Part shown: positions 54,445-63,907 of the stretch, in pieces
Layout of the letters: each line of letters starts with the position of its first letter
How positions within the stretch are numbered: the first letter of the stretch is position 1
DNA from: Faucicola sp048551375
Lineage (GTDB): Bacteria; Pseudomonadota; Gammaproteobacteria; Pseudomonadales; Moraxellaceae
Reading direction: 5' to 3'
Assembly: GCF_048551375.1 (NCBI RefSeq)
Contig: NZ_JBLYZJ010000012.1
Location: 3,981-67,980 of the forward strand
Length of the DNA stretch: 64,000 bases
The notes under the pieces: generated by a model
Told to the model about the DNA's origin: nothing
The model's database searches: none
What the model saw: only the letters and a program-made list of their open reading frames with translations
Program-made: the position numbers and the translations under genes

Positions 54445-56931
54445 TTAAGCAGATTTAATTTCTTCAACTTTAAATTTTTCAGCAACACTTTCCCAATCAG
54501 CTTTCATAGTGTCATGGTCGTGTTTAGCTTGTAAAATTGTATTTTTATAAGATTGCTGTTCATCTTTTGATTTACTTTTTATCTCACTTTCAAGCTGAAT
54601 ACCCTTCTGTGTTTCATTTACGATTTCTGTAACTTTCTTTCCAAAATTATCAATATAATCTGTACTTTGCTTTAATAGCTCTTGTGTCTTATCTTCAACT
54701 TGTTTTCTTAAAGGGAATAGAAACTCTTTATCGATAATCTTGATTAAAAGGTCAATAGTTTTTTGTTTGGAGATGGTAAAAGTAGAATACTCAACAGTGT
54801 ATGTACCCCAACTTTTACCAAATAGTCCACCTAAACCCCTCTTGGCTTTACCAAAAAACCCTGACTCTTGACGCCTTTCTGTAAAATCTTTTCTTCGCTC
54901 TTTTAAGTCAATACTGCCCACTTTAGCCTTTTGCTTTTGTAAATTTTTCATTGCATCAAAATCAATGCGTAAATCAATACCTTCTTCAGAAAAATCGCTT
55001 TTTATTTCTTTGAGTAACTTAAGACTATTTTGGTTGATGTCATTTGTTAATTCTTTAACAGCCTCTATACTTTCATCTAATAGTGAATCAAACGCTTGAA
55101 CGACATTGTCATCGACAAATTTTTCCACTGTTTTCACAGCTTTCTCTTTAAATTCCTTTAAGTCAGCTTCGCTAGAAAATACTAAATTATTACCATCAGA
55201 TTTGGCTCTAGCACGAATTTTATCTAAGTCTTCTTTTTCTTTTGCTACCTGTGCTTCGCTTTTTGGTGTTAAGATATTTATTATTCTGTTTATGCCTTTG
55301 TTTTGGGCAAGAGCATCCATTTCCTGCTTTTTTGCAGTATTCATTTCTTCTTCAAACATATTAGATATTGAACGCTGTGTTTCCAAACTAATAATTTTCA
55401 ACTTATCTTCTAAGTTTACTTTAAGTAATATATTTCTTTTCGATTCATCAACTTTATTAATTAGCTCTTGTTTGCTTATGTCCCAATGTTCTTTTTGTGC
55501 CTTTAAGTCGTTCAGTAAATTGGTTAGCCTATCAATTTCTTGTGCAGACATATTTTCATATTTCGCAAAAAAACCACGAATATCTAAAGTGTTATGCAAG
55601 TTATCAAATACATGACTTGCCCCTGCTAATGCAGATTGCATAGCAATAAATGGGGCGTTTTTTTGCATATTGATGACGATATTATTTAATGGTTCAGACA
55701 TTCTTCCTTTCTTTCGTACGCTCTCAACCTTTCTCACAATTTTATCTAAGCTTGCATCAGGATAGTCATCCTCTGCATCTTCACCAAATGCTTTATGAGC
55801 AAAATCAGCAATCCAAGTGTTTTTTTCATAAGCAGGTATTGATTTATCATTGTTAATCTGTGTAGCCATTCTTTCAGCTAAATAATGATTACTGGCAGAA
55901 ATTGCATAAATATTGTCTAACTCAATTCTATCTTTCAAAAGATTATGAAAAATATGAGTGCGAGTAGAGTCAGCATCATCAGCATTGGCATTTTTTTGGT
56001 CAAATTTATTGACTAAGGCAAATAGGCGAGATTTCTGTACTGTTGGGATTTTACTAATTTGCTCTTTGACATCCTTCTCAGCATCAGAATTTAGCTGAGT
56101 ATAATCTAATACAATCATCACTGCCGAACTACGTTCTAACTGCTGTGCTAAGGCTTCTTTTAATTCATCTTGACCTGCTTCATTCGGACCCGCTGTGTCC
56201 AACAACATAAAACGACCTGCTGTCTCAAAATCTCCCTCTAAATTAAAGGCAACATCAATTCGAGGTAAGTTTTCAAAATTTTTATATTCATCAAAAGGGA
56301 AATGTAAAATGGCTGTTTCATCTTGGTTTTCTTGAATATCGCTAATTTTCTTTGATAGACGAACCAAATCGTTAAGCATATACAAAAAATCAAATATGCT
56401 TTGCTCTCCTGTGTACAATGTTTGGAATTTACCACCTGTACTGACAAAGTCAATCAATCTTTTCATATCTTCGTGCATAGCTTCAGACTTAGGCACAAGA
56501 TGTAATTTATCTTTTAGCTTCTCCAAGAAGTTATTAATAACCGTTGGATTAATGGTAAGGGTAGGGGTTGTTTGATTTGGCTTATGGCAAATAAGTGTTG
56601 GTAATGCAGTCATTGGACGATTACGGTTTGGTAAAATTTCACGCCCAACAATGGCGTTGATAGTAGTTGATTTACCTGCTTTCATTGTGCCAACAACAGC
56701 AAGCACAACATCAAATTTTTCTAGTTTAGTAATTTCATTTTTAAGAATCTGCTGAAAATCATGGGATTTTTCAACGGTTAAAATACCTTGTTTACTATCA
56801 TCTTTATCTTTAGATTCTTGTTTCAAAATACCATCTAAGCTTTGCAAAATCTCAATTTGCTTATTAAGAATTTGCAAAGTGGTTTTTTTATAGCCATTGA
56901 TGTCATCAAGGTTCATTGATTCTACTGACAT
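54445..56931 (-). CDS. CrfC-like dynamin-family GTPase
   Basis: An 828-residue large GTPase. G1 GTMKAGKSTTINAIVG is near residue 80, followed by LPNRNRPMTALPTLI (switch I, identical in layout to E. coli CrfC). G3 DTAGPNEAGQ is near residue 245 and G4 VNKFDQ near residue 309. The second half is predicted helical, a stalk-like coiled coil. CrfC links sister replication forks through the DNA clamp. An N-terminal clamp-binding motif like that of CrfC is not obvious here, so a membrane or defence role is also possible. AAGGAG before the ATG, 85 bases after the WYL gene. Confidence 0.8.
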   Translation of the reverse strand: MSVESMNLDDINGYKKTTLQILNKQIEILQSLDGILKQESKDKDDSKQGILTVEKSHDFQQILKNEITKLEKFDVVLAVVGTMKAGKSTTINAIVGREILPNRNRPMTALPTLICHKPNQTTPTLTINPTVINNFLEKLKDKLHLVPKSEAMHEDMKRLIDFVSTGGKFQTLYTGEQSIFDFLYMLNDLVRLSKKISDIQENQDETAILHFPFDEYKNFENLPRIDVAFNLEGDFETAGRFMLLDTAGPNEAGQDELKEALAQQLERSSAVMIVLDYTQLNSDAEKDVKEQISKIPTVQKSRLFALVNKFDQKNANADDADSTRTHIFHNLLKDRIELDNIYAISASNHYLAERMATQINNDKSIPAYEKNTWIADFAHKAFGEDAEDDYPDASLDKIVRKVESVRKKGRMSEPLNNIVINMQKNAPFIAMQSALAGASHVFDNLHNTLDIRGFFAKYENMSAQEIDRLTNLLNDLKAQKEHWDISKQELINKVDESKRNILLKVNLEDKLKIISLETQRSISNMFEEEMNTAKKQEMDALAQNKGINRIINILTPKSEAQVAKEKEDLDKIRARAKSDGNNLVFSSEADLKEFKEKAVKTVEKFVDDNVVQAFDSLLDESIEAVKELTNDINQNSLKLLKEIKSDFSEEGIDLRIDFDAMKNLQKQKAKVGSIDLKERRKDFTERRQESGFFGKAKRGLGGLFGKSWGTYTVEYSTFTISKQKTIDLLIKIIDKEFLFPLRKQVEDKTQELLKQSTDYIDNFGKKVTEIVNETQKGIQLESEIKSKSKDEQQSYKNTILQAKHDHDTMKADWESVAEKFKVEEIKSA

Positions 56932-57016
56932 GGTAAACTCCTTAAAATATTGCTATTAATGTTTAAACTACTGAAAAATATCATTAACTAATAATAAATA
57001 TCCTGCAAAACAACCT

Positions 57017-57937
57017 CTAAAAACTGTCCTTATTTGGTTTCTCCAAATACCCCTGCAACTGTTGCACAAGCTTCACCTTCATCGCATCAGGGGCGACAAC
57101 ATCCACATAAGGAATCCAATAACGAATTAACGGTAAAATCTCCTGCTCATGCACCTTTTTACACGCCACAATCAACGTACCATCCGTCAACTCTCGCATG
57201 ATTTCTTGATTCGGCAATAGATTACGTCTCGTGAAATACACCGCCACCTCACCATCCACCTTGAGAATCACCTCATCAATCACACCCTCAAAATAAATCC
57301 CATCACCAGCCTCGATACGCTCATTGATAGCCTTATCAACCACAAACGTATCATCTTCAACTTTAGGCAAGCTAATCCGAGTAAAACTAAACACCTTAAT
57401 CTTGTCATCATGTATCGCTATCAGATACCACACGCCACTTTTATTCACCAACTTATAAGGCTGAACCACATACGCCACACTGCTATCACTGGCTTTGGCT
57501 TTTACCCTACGATAATGAAAGGATAAATATTGTCGATTCACAATCGCTTGATTAATCAAATCAAACTCAGCTTGCTTATTGCCAATGCTTTCATAATTAA
57601 AGCCTTTGATATTGATACTGTCTAACAGGTATTTATGAAAAAAGTTTTGGTCAACCTTACTAAACAGCTCACTGACACTGGCAAAGTCCGCAAAACGCTT
57701 AATATCGGCAATGGTGAGTTTGCCAAGATAGCTAGGTTCAAGACGGTAGCTGTTGGCATCGATTTTCTCTAATGGCATAAATGCCAATCTTTCGTGAAAA
57801 TCTCGTTGTATAGTGCGGACAGAAGTTTGATGAGTTTCGGCTAATTCATCAATTTTAAGAGTTTCACCGTTATTGAGTTTTTGTAGGATACTGACCAGTC
57901 GGATAGAGAATTCTTCGTTTTTACTGGGCTTTGTCAT
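57017..57937 (-). CDS. WYL-domain transcriptional regulator
   Basis: A 306-residue regulator. The N-terminal wHTH (LVSILQKLNNGETLKIDELA, HQTSVRTIQRDFHERLAF) is followed by a WYL domain near residues 130-230 (LSFHYRRVKAKASDSSVAYV, PYKLVNKSGVWYLIAIHDD, WYL at about residue 168). The C-terminal WCX part binds a ligand in the family. WYL regulators control CBASS, BREX and other defence operons. This one is first in the dynamin operon; AAGGAC precedes its ATG. Confidence 0.85.
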   Translation of the reverse strand: MTKPSKNEEFSIRLVSILQKLNNGETLKIDELAETHQTSVRTIQRDFHERLAFMPLEKIDANSYRLEPSYLGKLTIADIKRFADFASVSELFSKVDQNFFHKYLLDSINIKGFNYESIGNKQAEFDLINQAIVNRQYLSFHYRRVKAKASDSSVAYVVQPYKLVNKSGVWYLIAIHDDKIKVFSFTRISLPKVEDDTFVVDKAINERIEAGDGIYFEGVIDEVILKVDGEVAVYFTRRNLLPNQEIMRELTDGTLIVACKKVHEQEILPLIRYWIPYVDVVAPDAMKVKLVQQLQGYLEKPNKDSF

Positions 57938-57967
57938 GAGTTTGTCCTTAATGCCACCAAGGTATTA

Positions 57968-57982
57968 AAAAGTAACTTTTTG
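57968..57982. promoter_or_regulatory. Palindrome near the WYL promoter
   Basis: AAAAAGTAACTTTTT, a 15-bp odd-centred perfect palindrome 30 bp upstream of the WYL ATG. A candidate operator for autoregulation. Confidence 0.35.
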
Positions 57983-58125
57983 TAAATGCAATTGATGTTA
58001 CAGAAAAATTGTTGATGACATTTTTTCGCTACACTTACAGCGTATCACACCAATAATCCAATGATAATTGATGGCATTGACAGGTGGTGTCATAGAAAAT
58101 CTACAATGATAAAATTTTAGTAAAT

Positions 58126-58156
58126 ATCCTAAAATGGGATTATCCTAAAAACGGAT
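58126..58156. promoter_or_regulatory. Two tandem ATCC-N7-GGAT operators before the XRE gene
   Basis: ATCCTAAAATGGGAT (58126-58140) and ATCCTAAAAACGGAT (58142-58156), 16 bases apart and near-identical, each an inverted repeat ATCC/GGAT. The spacing and position, about 40 bp ahead of the XRE gene, fit paired operators for its product. Confidence 0.6.
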
Positions 58157-58194
58157 AACAATATCAACTTAATTTTAAGTTGGTAGGGTTATGC

Positions 58195-58449
58195 TTGAAA
58201 ACTATTCATAGTGAAAGGTATGGGTTATTAATAGATGAATTGATTGCCAGTCGTAAACGGCAAGGGCTGACCCAACAGCAAGTTGCTGAATGGCTAGAAA
58301 AACCCCAATCCTATATTGCTAAAATTGAGGGGCGGGAAAGGAAAATGGATGTGATGGAATTTATGCAACTGTGTGAGGTGCTAGGCTTAACCCCTTCACT
58401 GGTCATTGCAAAGTTTGAATCGCCATCAGCTATGGTTAAAGAGGTGTAA
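58195..58449 (+). CDS. XRE-family helix-turn-helix regulator
   Basis: An 84-residue regulator. The HTH is LTQQQVAEWLEKPQSYIAKIEGRERKMDVMEF, the canonical Cro/CI layout with the Q-S-Y-I-A-K-I-E recognition helix. A TTG at 58195, with AGGG six bases upstream, gives an MKTIHSERY-like beginning; the frame also opens with another TTG at 58180. It is divergent from the WYL operon and convergent to the AlbA_2 gene. It probably binds the ATCC/GGAT pair upstream. Confidence 0.75.
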   Translation: MKTIHSERYGLLIDELIASRKRQGLTQQQVAEWLEKPQSYIAKIEGRERKMDVMEFMQLCEVLGLTPSLVIAKFESPSAMVKEV

Positions 58450-58488
58450 AGTTGCCATGATAAATAGATTATTCGTGCCTATTCAATC

Positions 58489-60177
58489 CTATTCAATCCT
58501 ATTCGTGCCATTTGGCAGAACATAATGGGTATTTCTTGAATTACCTTGCCTTACCAACTGACCGTTATCGACCATCTGTTTAAGCAATGTCGTTGCCTGT
58601 TTTTCAGTCACAAAACAAAGCTCTACCACATCAGCTCGTTTGACATAGCCATTGGCTTTGATAGCATTTATCACCATTTGGGGCTTTTGTAGCTCACTGA
58701 ATCCAGTCTGACGTACATACTTGATAGTTTCCCCTGCTTTCTGATAAACCGACAAGCTTAACGTATAGCTTCGCCCTCGACCAGTACCATGAGCTTCGAT
58801 TAAACCTGCTTCGGTCAGTTTTTCTAATACACCTCTGACATTGGTTTCTGATTTTTGTACGGATGTCACAAAATCTGCGGTCATTAAACGTCTTTCTTCA
58901 CGCAAACGGCTAAGAATAATTAAGCTGTCAATCGGCATCTCATAGCCTTGTTTTTCTTCTTGCTCAATAATCATTTTCAAGAATTCAACATCGGCTTTGG
59001 CGTTACTTAAATACAGTTCAACACTGATGCTGGTTGATTGGCTATAATCAGGAGCAGGGCGACCATAGCGGAGCATTCCCTCAAAAATACGGTCAATGCC
59101 TCGACCTGTTCGCTCTGCCAAGCCGATACGTTTCATGATATCAGCCAACAGTGGATTGCGTGAGCGAGGGGGAGCGACCAACAAATTGTCTAAATTCACC
59201 CCCTCAATAAAGCCACCTGTGCTATTGATAGTTAAGCCAGAATCGTCTAGCTTAATTTGTACCATACCCAAACGGCTATAATCCCTGTGAACCAACGCAT
59301 TGACAAAGGCTTCACGAAAACCACTTCTACTATAATTGGGAATCGGTGTGCGGAATAAGCCGATTTGTACTTCTTGCTCTTCCACCCGTGAGCGAAATAA
59401 CAGTTCAACTTCTTCAAAGGTCTCAAGCAAGGGTTTTTTAAAGAACTCATTGACCTTAACGTCTGTACCCGATAATACTTGAAAAGCGACCTCGTGACTG
59501 GGTAAATGACGTTTTAACAAATCTTCTGTGCCAAGTATCAACAGCCCTGCCAAAGTAGGATAAAGCTTGCCGTCTTGCTCGATAACCAAGCTTAACGCAA
59601 GGTCTAATTGCTCATCATCAAGACTGGCTAACGCTCTATCACCACCGTATGTGTTGATAGCTCTGCGTAAACGTAATCGCTGAATTGGGTCTAATTGGCT
59701 AACTGCTACGTCCATCATCGGCAGTGCGGATGGGTCAATCAGCTTTAGGCTTGATTGGCGTTGGATAAATTCATGCGGTTGAAAAGGCACACATTCGGGT
59801 GAACCATCTGCCTTTAACCGACGACGTTGAATGAGTCCGTCAGTGGTGGCGACAATCCCTTGAAATTTTGGCACGCTAATAACCGCAATATCAATACTAT
59901 CAATCGTCACTTTATCGACTTGAACGGATAGTGATGGCGTGGTGCGACTGGCAACAAAGCTTGCCAAGGCTTGCGTATTTTGGTGGCTTTTGTGTAGTCC
60001 TGTGATGTCCCCATTGTCTTCTACACCCACTAAAAGATAACCACCATCAGAATTGGCAAGACAGACAATCGCAGATATCAAATCATTATCAGATAGCTTT
60101 GAGCGGTCACTTTTAAACTCAGTGGTCATGGACTCGCCAAGGTGAATAATGTCTAGGATTTGGGCTTGAGTAAACAT
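58489..60177 (-). CDS. AlbA_2/RecG-like ATP-binding transcriptional regulator
   Basis: A 562-residue protein. The N-terminal AlbA_2 (Schlafen-type) domain shows ESMTTEFKSDRSKLSDND, IVCLANSDGGYLLVGVED and TGLHK near residues 12-70. An ATP-binding HATPase_c_4-like part follows (FREAFVNALVHRDYSRLGMVQ, GGFIEGVNLDNLL, RNPLLADIMKRIGLAERTGRGIDRIFEGM). The C-terminal winged helix is in the VRGVLEKLTEAGLIEAHGTG region, with another HTH at the end. The ATG at 60177 has AGGAC. An upstream ATG at 60267 overlaps AlpA and would read through a terminator, so it is rejected. Role unknown. Confidence 0.8.
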   Translation of the reverse strand: MFTQAQILDIIHLGESMTTEFKSDRSKLSDNDLISAIVCLANSDGGYLLVGVEDNGDITGLHKSHQNTQALASFVASRTTPSLSVQVDKVTIDSIDIAVISVPKFQGIVATTDGLIQRRRLKADGSPECVPFQPHEFIQRQSSLKLIDPSALPMMDVAVSQLDPIQRLRLRRAINTYGGDRALASLDDEQLDLALSLVIEQDGKLYPTLAGLLILGTEDLLKRHLPSHEVAFQVLSGTDVKVNEFFKKPLLETFEEVELLFRSRVEEQEVQIGLFRTPIPNYSRSGFREAFVNALVHRDYSRLGMVQIKLDDSGLTINSTGGFIEGVNLDNLLVAPPRSRNPLLADIMKRIGLAERTGRGIDRIFEGMLRYGRPAPDYSQSTSISVELYLSNAKADVEFLKMIIEQEEKQGYEMPIDSLIILSRLREERRLMTADFVTSVQKSETNVRGVLEKLTEAGLIEAHGTGRGRSYTLSLSVYQKAGETIKYVRQTGFSELQKPQMVINAIKANGYVKRADVVELCFVTEKQATTLLKQMVDNGQLVRQGNSRNTHYVLPNGTNRIE

Positions 60178-60219
60178 GGTAGATGTCCTATGGTTTAGGT
60201 TATTGTAGCCTACTTTATT

Positions 60220-60253
60220 AAAAAAAATAAGCCTGCATTCCACAGACTTATTT
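60220..60253 (-). terminator. Terminator after the AlpA-like gene
   Basis: Minus strand AAATAAG-type stem with CTG/CAG inside and a following T8 run. It supports a separate start for the AlbA_2 gene. Confidence 0.7.
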
Positions 60254-60263
60254 ATGCCGTCAG

Positions 60264-60512
60264 TCACGCAGACCGACTGGCGATTTTCTGATTAATCCAT
60301 TCTGCCACTTCGCTAGCTACCCAAGCAATACGCACTTGTGAAAGCTGTACCTTTTTGGGAAAGGTTGGGTCGTAATGCTCTGACTTTTCATCAATCATCC
60401 GATAAATCGTAGCACGGCTTAAACCTGTACATTGGATGACATCTTGGATTGAGATTAGCTGTGGTATGATGATGGTGGCAAAAGTTGGATTGGTGGTATT
60501 GATAGTATTCAT
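60264..60512 (-). CDS. AlpA-family phage regulator
   Basis: An 82-residue HTH protein. LISIQDVIQCTGLSRATIYRMID is the AlpA/HTH_17 recognition segment, and the C-terminal VRIAWVASEVAEWINQKIASR is also family-like. In P4-like elements AlpA activates the integrase gene. The ATG at 60512 has AAGGAG; the ATG at 60572 does not. It lies 90 bp from the next gene on the same strand. Confidence 0.8.
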   Translation of the reverse strand: MNTINTTNPTFATIIIPQLISIQDVIQCTGLSRATIYRMIDEKSEHYDPTFPKKVQLSQVRIAWVASEVAEWINQKIASRSA

Positions 60513-60602
60513 GATTAGCTCCTTAAATTGATATAAAAGGCAATTACCTTTCATATCAATTCGCTGTCTCATATTTTTTTACGGTATCTCATACTGTCCG
60601 TA

Positions 60603-61538
60603 TCAACTCACCTTCCTCACACTTTGCCTTAGCCCCTGCTCCATCGACTGCCAATACTCAGACGGAATATCATCAGCATAAATACCTTGGGGCTGTGGCT
60701 GGCGTATCTCGTTATCCGCATTGGCTTCGGCATTATAAAACTCCTCCACAATCGCCAACCCTTCATCACTATCCATCTCAAACGCAGAATTGGCATAGCC
60801 CAGTTGAGCCACCGTCTCCAATGCCTGTTGATTAAAACCTGACTTCACTTGTTCCGCATGAATTGCTTGGGCGTTCTCAACCGCCTGTTTTAAACTCATG
60901 TTATCCTGCAAAGTCAAATCTACGTAATAAATGGGAGTGCGATAACTTTGGGTCGTGCTTTTGCCTCGAATGGTGAGTTGCAACGGCAAATTGGATAACA
61001 AGCCACCCGATACTGCATTAAAATAGCTAAGGCGAGCCATCAGCGTGCGGATTGAATTGTAGCCAGTCGTGCGAAAGATAAACGAACCTAACTCGTCTGA
61101 ATCGTCCAAATTGGCATACAGCCGACCAAACACCTTACAGTTACCATTCTGCCCCATCGGACACAGCTCTGGACTGGGACACGGTAACTGCTCAACCCCA
61201 TTTTGGGTACGCCGTTGACATTGCTCGCCATTACCAACACATAGCGGTCTGCCTGTCTGTCTATCAAACAGGGTATATTCCGCTCGTAAGTTTAGTTCGG
61301 GCGTGTTGAACAACATCCGCACAGGGATTTGCCGTAGTTTGCCATTACTGGTTAAGTTGGCATTTTGGCGTAGCTTGTCATCAATGGGATGTTTTATCCA
61401 ACCGTCTTTACTTTGCACTTGCGTGGTGATGGTAAATTGGTCGTCTTTTTCGGGTAAGCGTTTGCCGTTTTTCTCAACCACTTTTCCGATGGTAATTCTG
61501 CCTAAAATAGGCGGTGTGATGGTTAAACCTTTAATCAT
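60603..61538 (-). CDS. Cys-rich recombination-directionality-like protein
   Basis: A 311-residue protein usually annotated 'hydrolase or metal-binding protein'. A Cys cluster CVGNGEQCQRRTQ...PCPSPELCPMGQNGNC near residues 115-145 fits a metal site. The front (ITPPILGRITIGKVVEKNGKRLPEKDDQF) and FRTTGYNSIRTLMARLSYF resemble phage recombination directionality factors (gp3-like). This suggests a partner for the integrase, though the assignment is tentative. AAGGAG before the ATG. Confidence 0.6.
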   Translation of the reverse strand: MIKGLTITPPILGRITIGKVVEKNGKRLPEKDDQFTITTQVQSKDGWIKHPIDDKLRQNANLTSNGKLRQIPVRMLFNTPELNLRAEYTLFDRQTGRPLCVGNGEQCQRRTQNGVEQLPCPSPELCPMGQNGNCKVFGRLYANLDDSDELGSFIFRTTGYNSIRTLMARLSYFNAVSGGLLSNLPLQLTIRGKSTTQSYRTPIYYVDLTLQDNMSLKQAVENAQAIHAEQVKSGFNQQALETVAQLGYANSAFEMDSDEGLAIVEEFYNAEANADNEIRQPQPQGIYADDIPSEYWQSMEQGLRQSVRKVS

Positions 61539-61611
61539 GGGAATACTCCTTATTTTGTTTGATTTGACTTGATTAATTTGATTTGGTTAAATCAATTGTT
61601 TTAAGACAAAT

Positions 61612-61642
61612 AAAAAACCCCTGCTTGACTGACAAACAGGGG
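61612..61642 (-). terminator. Terminator after the YqaJ gene
   Basis: Minus strand CCCCTG / CAGGGG with a 13-base loop and a T6 run. Confidence 0.8.
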
Positions 61643-61704
61643 CGGTACGATAAAATGCTTGGGATTGGACAAATTGCCTTAACTTAATACACTCGCTTTG
61701 ATGG

Positions 61705-62805
61705 CTACTTGGCATTGACTAAAAAACGTCTGCTACCTTGTTTCACTTGCGAATACCGCTCAAGCAATTCGGGCTTGTCTGCTAATAACGCCTTGCTGTC
61801 TAGACTGATACTATCTTTAGACTTTTTCCAACTCACCGAACCTGTGGCAAAGGTGGCAAATTCGGCTTGTTTCATCGCTTGTTGGATTTGTTGTTTAAAA
61901 AAGTCAAATTGGTGTTGGTGTTTATCGACCAGTTCTTTTTGTTCCTTTAACTGAGTAAACCACTCATTGACGGTGTCATTGTCGCTAAAATCCACCGCTT
62001 CGCCATAAGTGGTGCTATACAACTGCTGTAATGCCTTGGCTGATGAATCGCTACCATCGGCAGGTGGGGCAATGTCTTGTTGCACATAGTCCCAAAAGCG
62101 TCTTTCTTGTTCAATCAACTGCTCAATGAACAAGTCATCACGCTTCACCTCAAACAGCTTGGCTTCATGTCCACAAATCAGCACGCAAACATGAGCCAGT
62201 TGTTTGCCAGTGACGGCTAACTGATGTTGCACTTGGCAAATGACATATAACGGTACGCCATCTTTCCATAGCTTTGCCCCATGCTCACCAGCGGTTTTGA
62301 TTTCCAATACACCCACTTCGGACTTGTTTACCGCATAATCCAAATTGGCAAGCATGAAAGATTTATCGGGGTCGGGGTGTTGCAATACCGCATTGACACG
62401 CCGAACCTTGTTACCTGTTTTGGCGGTGTAGTATTTGGCAATGAGTGGCTCAAGCTCTTTGCCCCAATACAAAGGCGAATAGGCGTTTTCTATTAGCTCA
62501 TCCGACAAATCCGCATTTATCCGCCCTGTCTTGATTAACCACAGTTCAAGGCGTGACATATAGGGATTTAGCCCACAAGCGGAGGCACTGTCACTACCCC
62601 CAATGCCTTGATTACGCACAGCTAACCAGTCTTGGTGCGATAAGGATTTGGTTTCGGCAAGGCGTTTGGCGGATTTGGGTTTGATAGTATCACTTGGTTT
62701 TGTAGCTGAATTAGTTTTAGCTAACATGGGGTTGACCGCCAATACCTTGACGGTTTGGCTGTCGTTGCTTGCTTTAGGTTGAATGGGTAGGGTTAAATCA
62801 TTCAT
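61705..62805 (-). CDS. YqaJ-family lambda-exonuclease-like recombinase nuclease
   Basis: A 366-residue protein. The lambda-exonuclease/YqaJ core (RNQGIGGSDSASACGLNPYM near residue 82, PLYWGKELEPLIAKYY near residue 133, DYAVNKSEVGVLEIKTAG near residue 180 with the E-x-K site, and VICQVQHQLAVTGKQLAHVCV) is clear. It degrades one strand of linear DNA for annealing recombination. AAGGAAA before the ATG at 62805. Confidence 0.88.
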   Translation of the reverse strand: MNDLTLPIQPKASNDSQTVKVLAVNPMLAKTNSATKPSDTIKPKSAKRLAETKSLSHQDWLAVRNQGIGGSDSASACGLNPYMSRLELWLIKTGRINADLSDELIENAYSPLYWGKELEPLIAKYYTAKTGNKVRRVNAVLQHPDPDKSFMLANLDYAVNKSEVGVLEIKTAGEHGAKLWKDGVPLYVICQVQHQLAVTGKQLAHVCVLICGHEAKLFEVKRDDLFIEQLIEQERRFWDYVQQDIAPPADGSDSSAKALQQLYSTTYGEAVDFSDNDTVNEWFTQLKEQKELVDKHQHQFDFFKQQIQQAMKQAEFATFATGSVSWKKSKDSISLDSKALLADKPELLERYSQVKQGSRRFLVNAK

Positions 62806-62865
62806 GGAAATTTCCTTGTTAAATATGATGTTTTGATTTATGGTAAAAAATGAAGGGCATAAAAA

Positions 62866-62894
62866 AACCACGCCCTATTGTTAGAACGTGGTTA
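62866..62894 (-). terminator. Terminator after the DUF932 gene
   Basis: Minus strand AACCACG / CGTGGTT with a 14-base loop and a T7 run. Confidence 0.8.
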
Positions 62895-62914
62895 ATACGG
62901 TTTGATAAATTGAG

Positions 62915-63907
62915 TTAAGCTATCAGTCGCATGGCTTCCTCCAAGCCTTTTTGCTTTAAGTTTGCCCCTGTACCAAACCAAGCTGAATCCAAACGGTGGT
63001 CGGTGGACATCGCTCTACGTTCATGGTCAACAAATTCGGTCACCGCACACAGCAAGCCGTAGGCAGTATCACGAGCCGAATCCAATTCTGCCCCTCGTCC
63101 TTGACCGTTGAACATGGTCATGATTTGGTTCATGGCTTTGGCATTCGGTACGGCTTGTTGAGTTTTCTTGTTGGTAGGGAACATGATGATATCGTCATCC
63201 ACATTGTTGAATAGCTTGTTCAAGTAGTTGGTGGCTTCTTTTTGAGTGACACGCCGTTCAGTAAGTTGCTTCATTTGGTACATATGCTCCTGCCATTGTT
63301 TCACCGAAATACCAAGTTGGTTTTTAACCTTTTCAGCTTCAAAGACAGTCGAATGAGGGACTTTCACTAAGCCACCGCTTTTATCTGCCAATGAAATCGC
63401 CAAGGTGTTATTACAAACCACTCGGATTGAGGTAAATTGAGCCGTTGTTGCCAATGTGCCATCACAAGCGGTTGCCAGTAGAATATAGCCATTACTGACA
63501 TCTTTGCCTTTTAACGCAGTGGATTGTCCTGTTTTGGCTAACGCCCAGAATTTACGACCACCTTTTAATACCCCTGCGGTTTCCAGTTCAAAGTCGGCTT
63601 GTTCAGTCAAATCACGGTAAAATTCTAGAATTTCGCTAGGCTGAACTTCTTGGTAGCGTTGGCTAACAACTGATAACGGCTCTAGGGTATCTGAACGATA
63701 TAGCACCTTTTGGTCAGGAAACGGCATAATTAAATCACCGCCTTTGTCGTTATGGGCGTAGTAGCTAACGTCAGATGATTCAATCCGCCAGTTCATACCT
63801 GCTTGCTCCGCCCATACTTCAATGGGCTGATTGGGGGTTAGTTCGTTGCCTAGTCCGTGCCAAGGGGTGTCGCCAACGTATGCCATTGTTTGTACTTCGT
63901 GTGACAT
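62915..63907 (-). CDS. DUF932 phage/plasmid-like protein
   Basis: A 330-residue protein of the DUF932 family common on phages, plasmids and ICEs. SHEVQTMAYVGDTPWHGLGN, FALAKTGQ-type strands, TSIRVVCNNTLAISLAD near residue 160, and HSTVFEAEKVKNQLGIS follow in the family order. Function unknown. AAAGGAG before the ATG. It is upstream of YqaJ and the RDF-like gene on the same strand, with a terminator after each of the first two. Confidence 0.85.
   Translation of the reverse strand: MSHEVQTMAYVGDTPWHGLGNELTPNQPIEVWAEQAGMNWRIESSDVSYYAHNDKGGDLIMPFPDQKVLYRSDTLEPLSVVSQRYQEVQPSEILEFYRDLTEQADFELETAGVLKGGRKFWALAKTGQSTALKGKDVSNGYILLATACDGTLATTAQFTSIRVVCNNTLAISLADKSGGLVKVPHSTVFEAEKVKNQLGISVKQWQEHMYQMKQLTERRVTQKEATNYLNKLFNNVDDDIIMFPTNKKTQQAVPNAKAMNQIMTMFNGQGRGAELDSARDTAYGLLCAVTEFVDHERRAMSTDHRLDSAWFGTGANLKQKGLEEAMRLIA

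Noticed and set aside
58471..58510. Repeated ATTCAATCCT units as a CRISPR or attachment site
   Set aside because: Only two 10-bp copies at the end of the AlbA_2 gene; too short to call anything.
60177..60267. Longer start of the AlbA_2 gene at 60267
   Set aside because: The extension reads through a terminator and lacks a ribosome-binding site; ATG 60177 has AGGAC.
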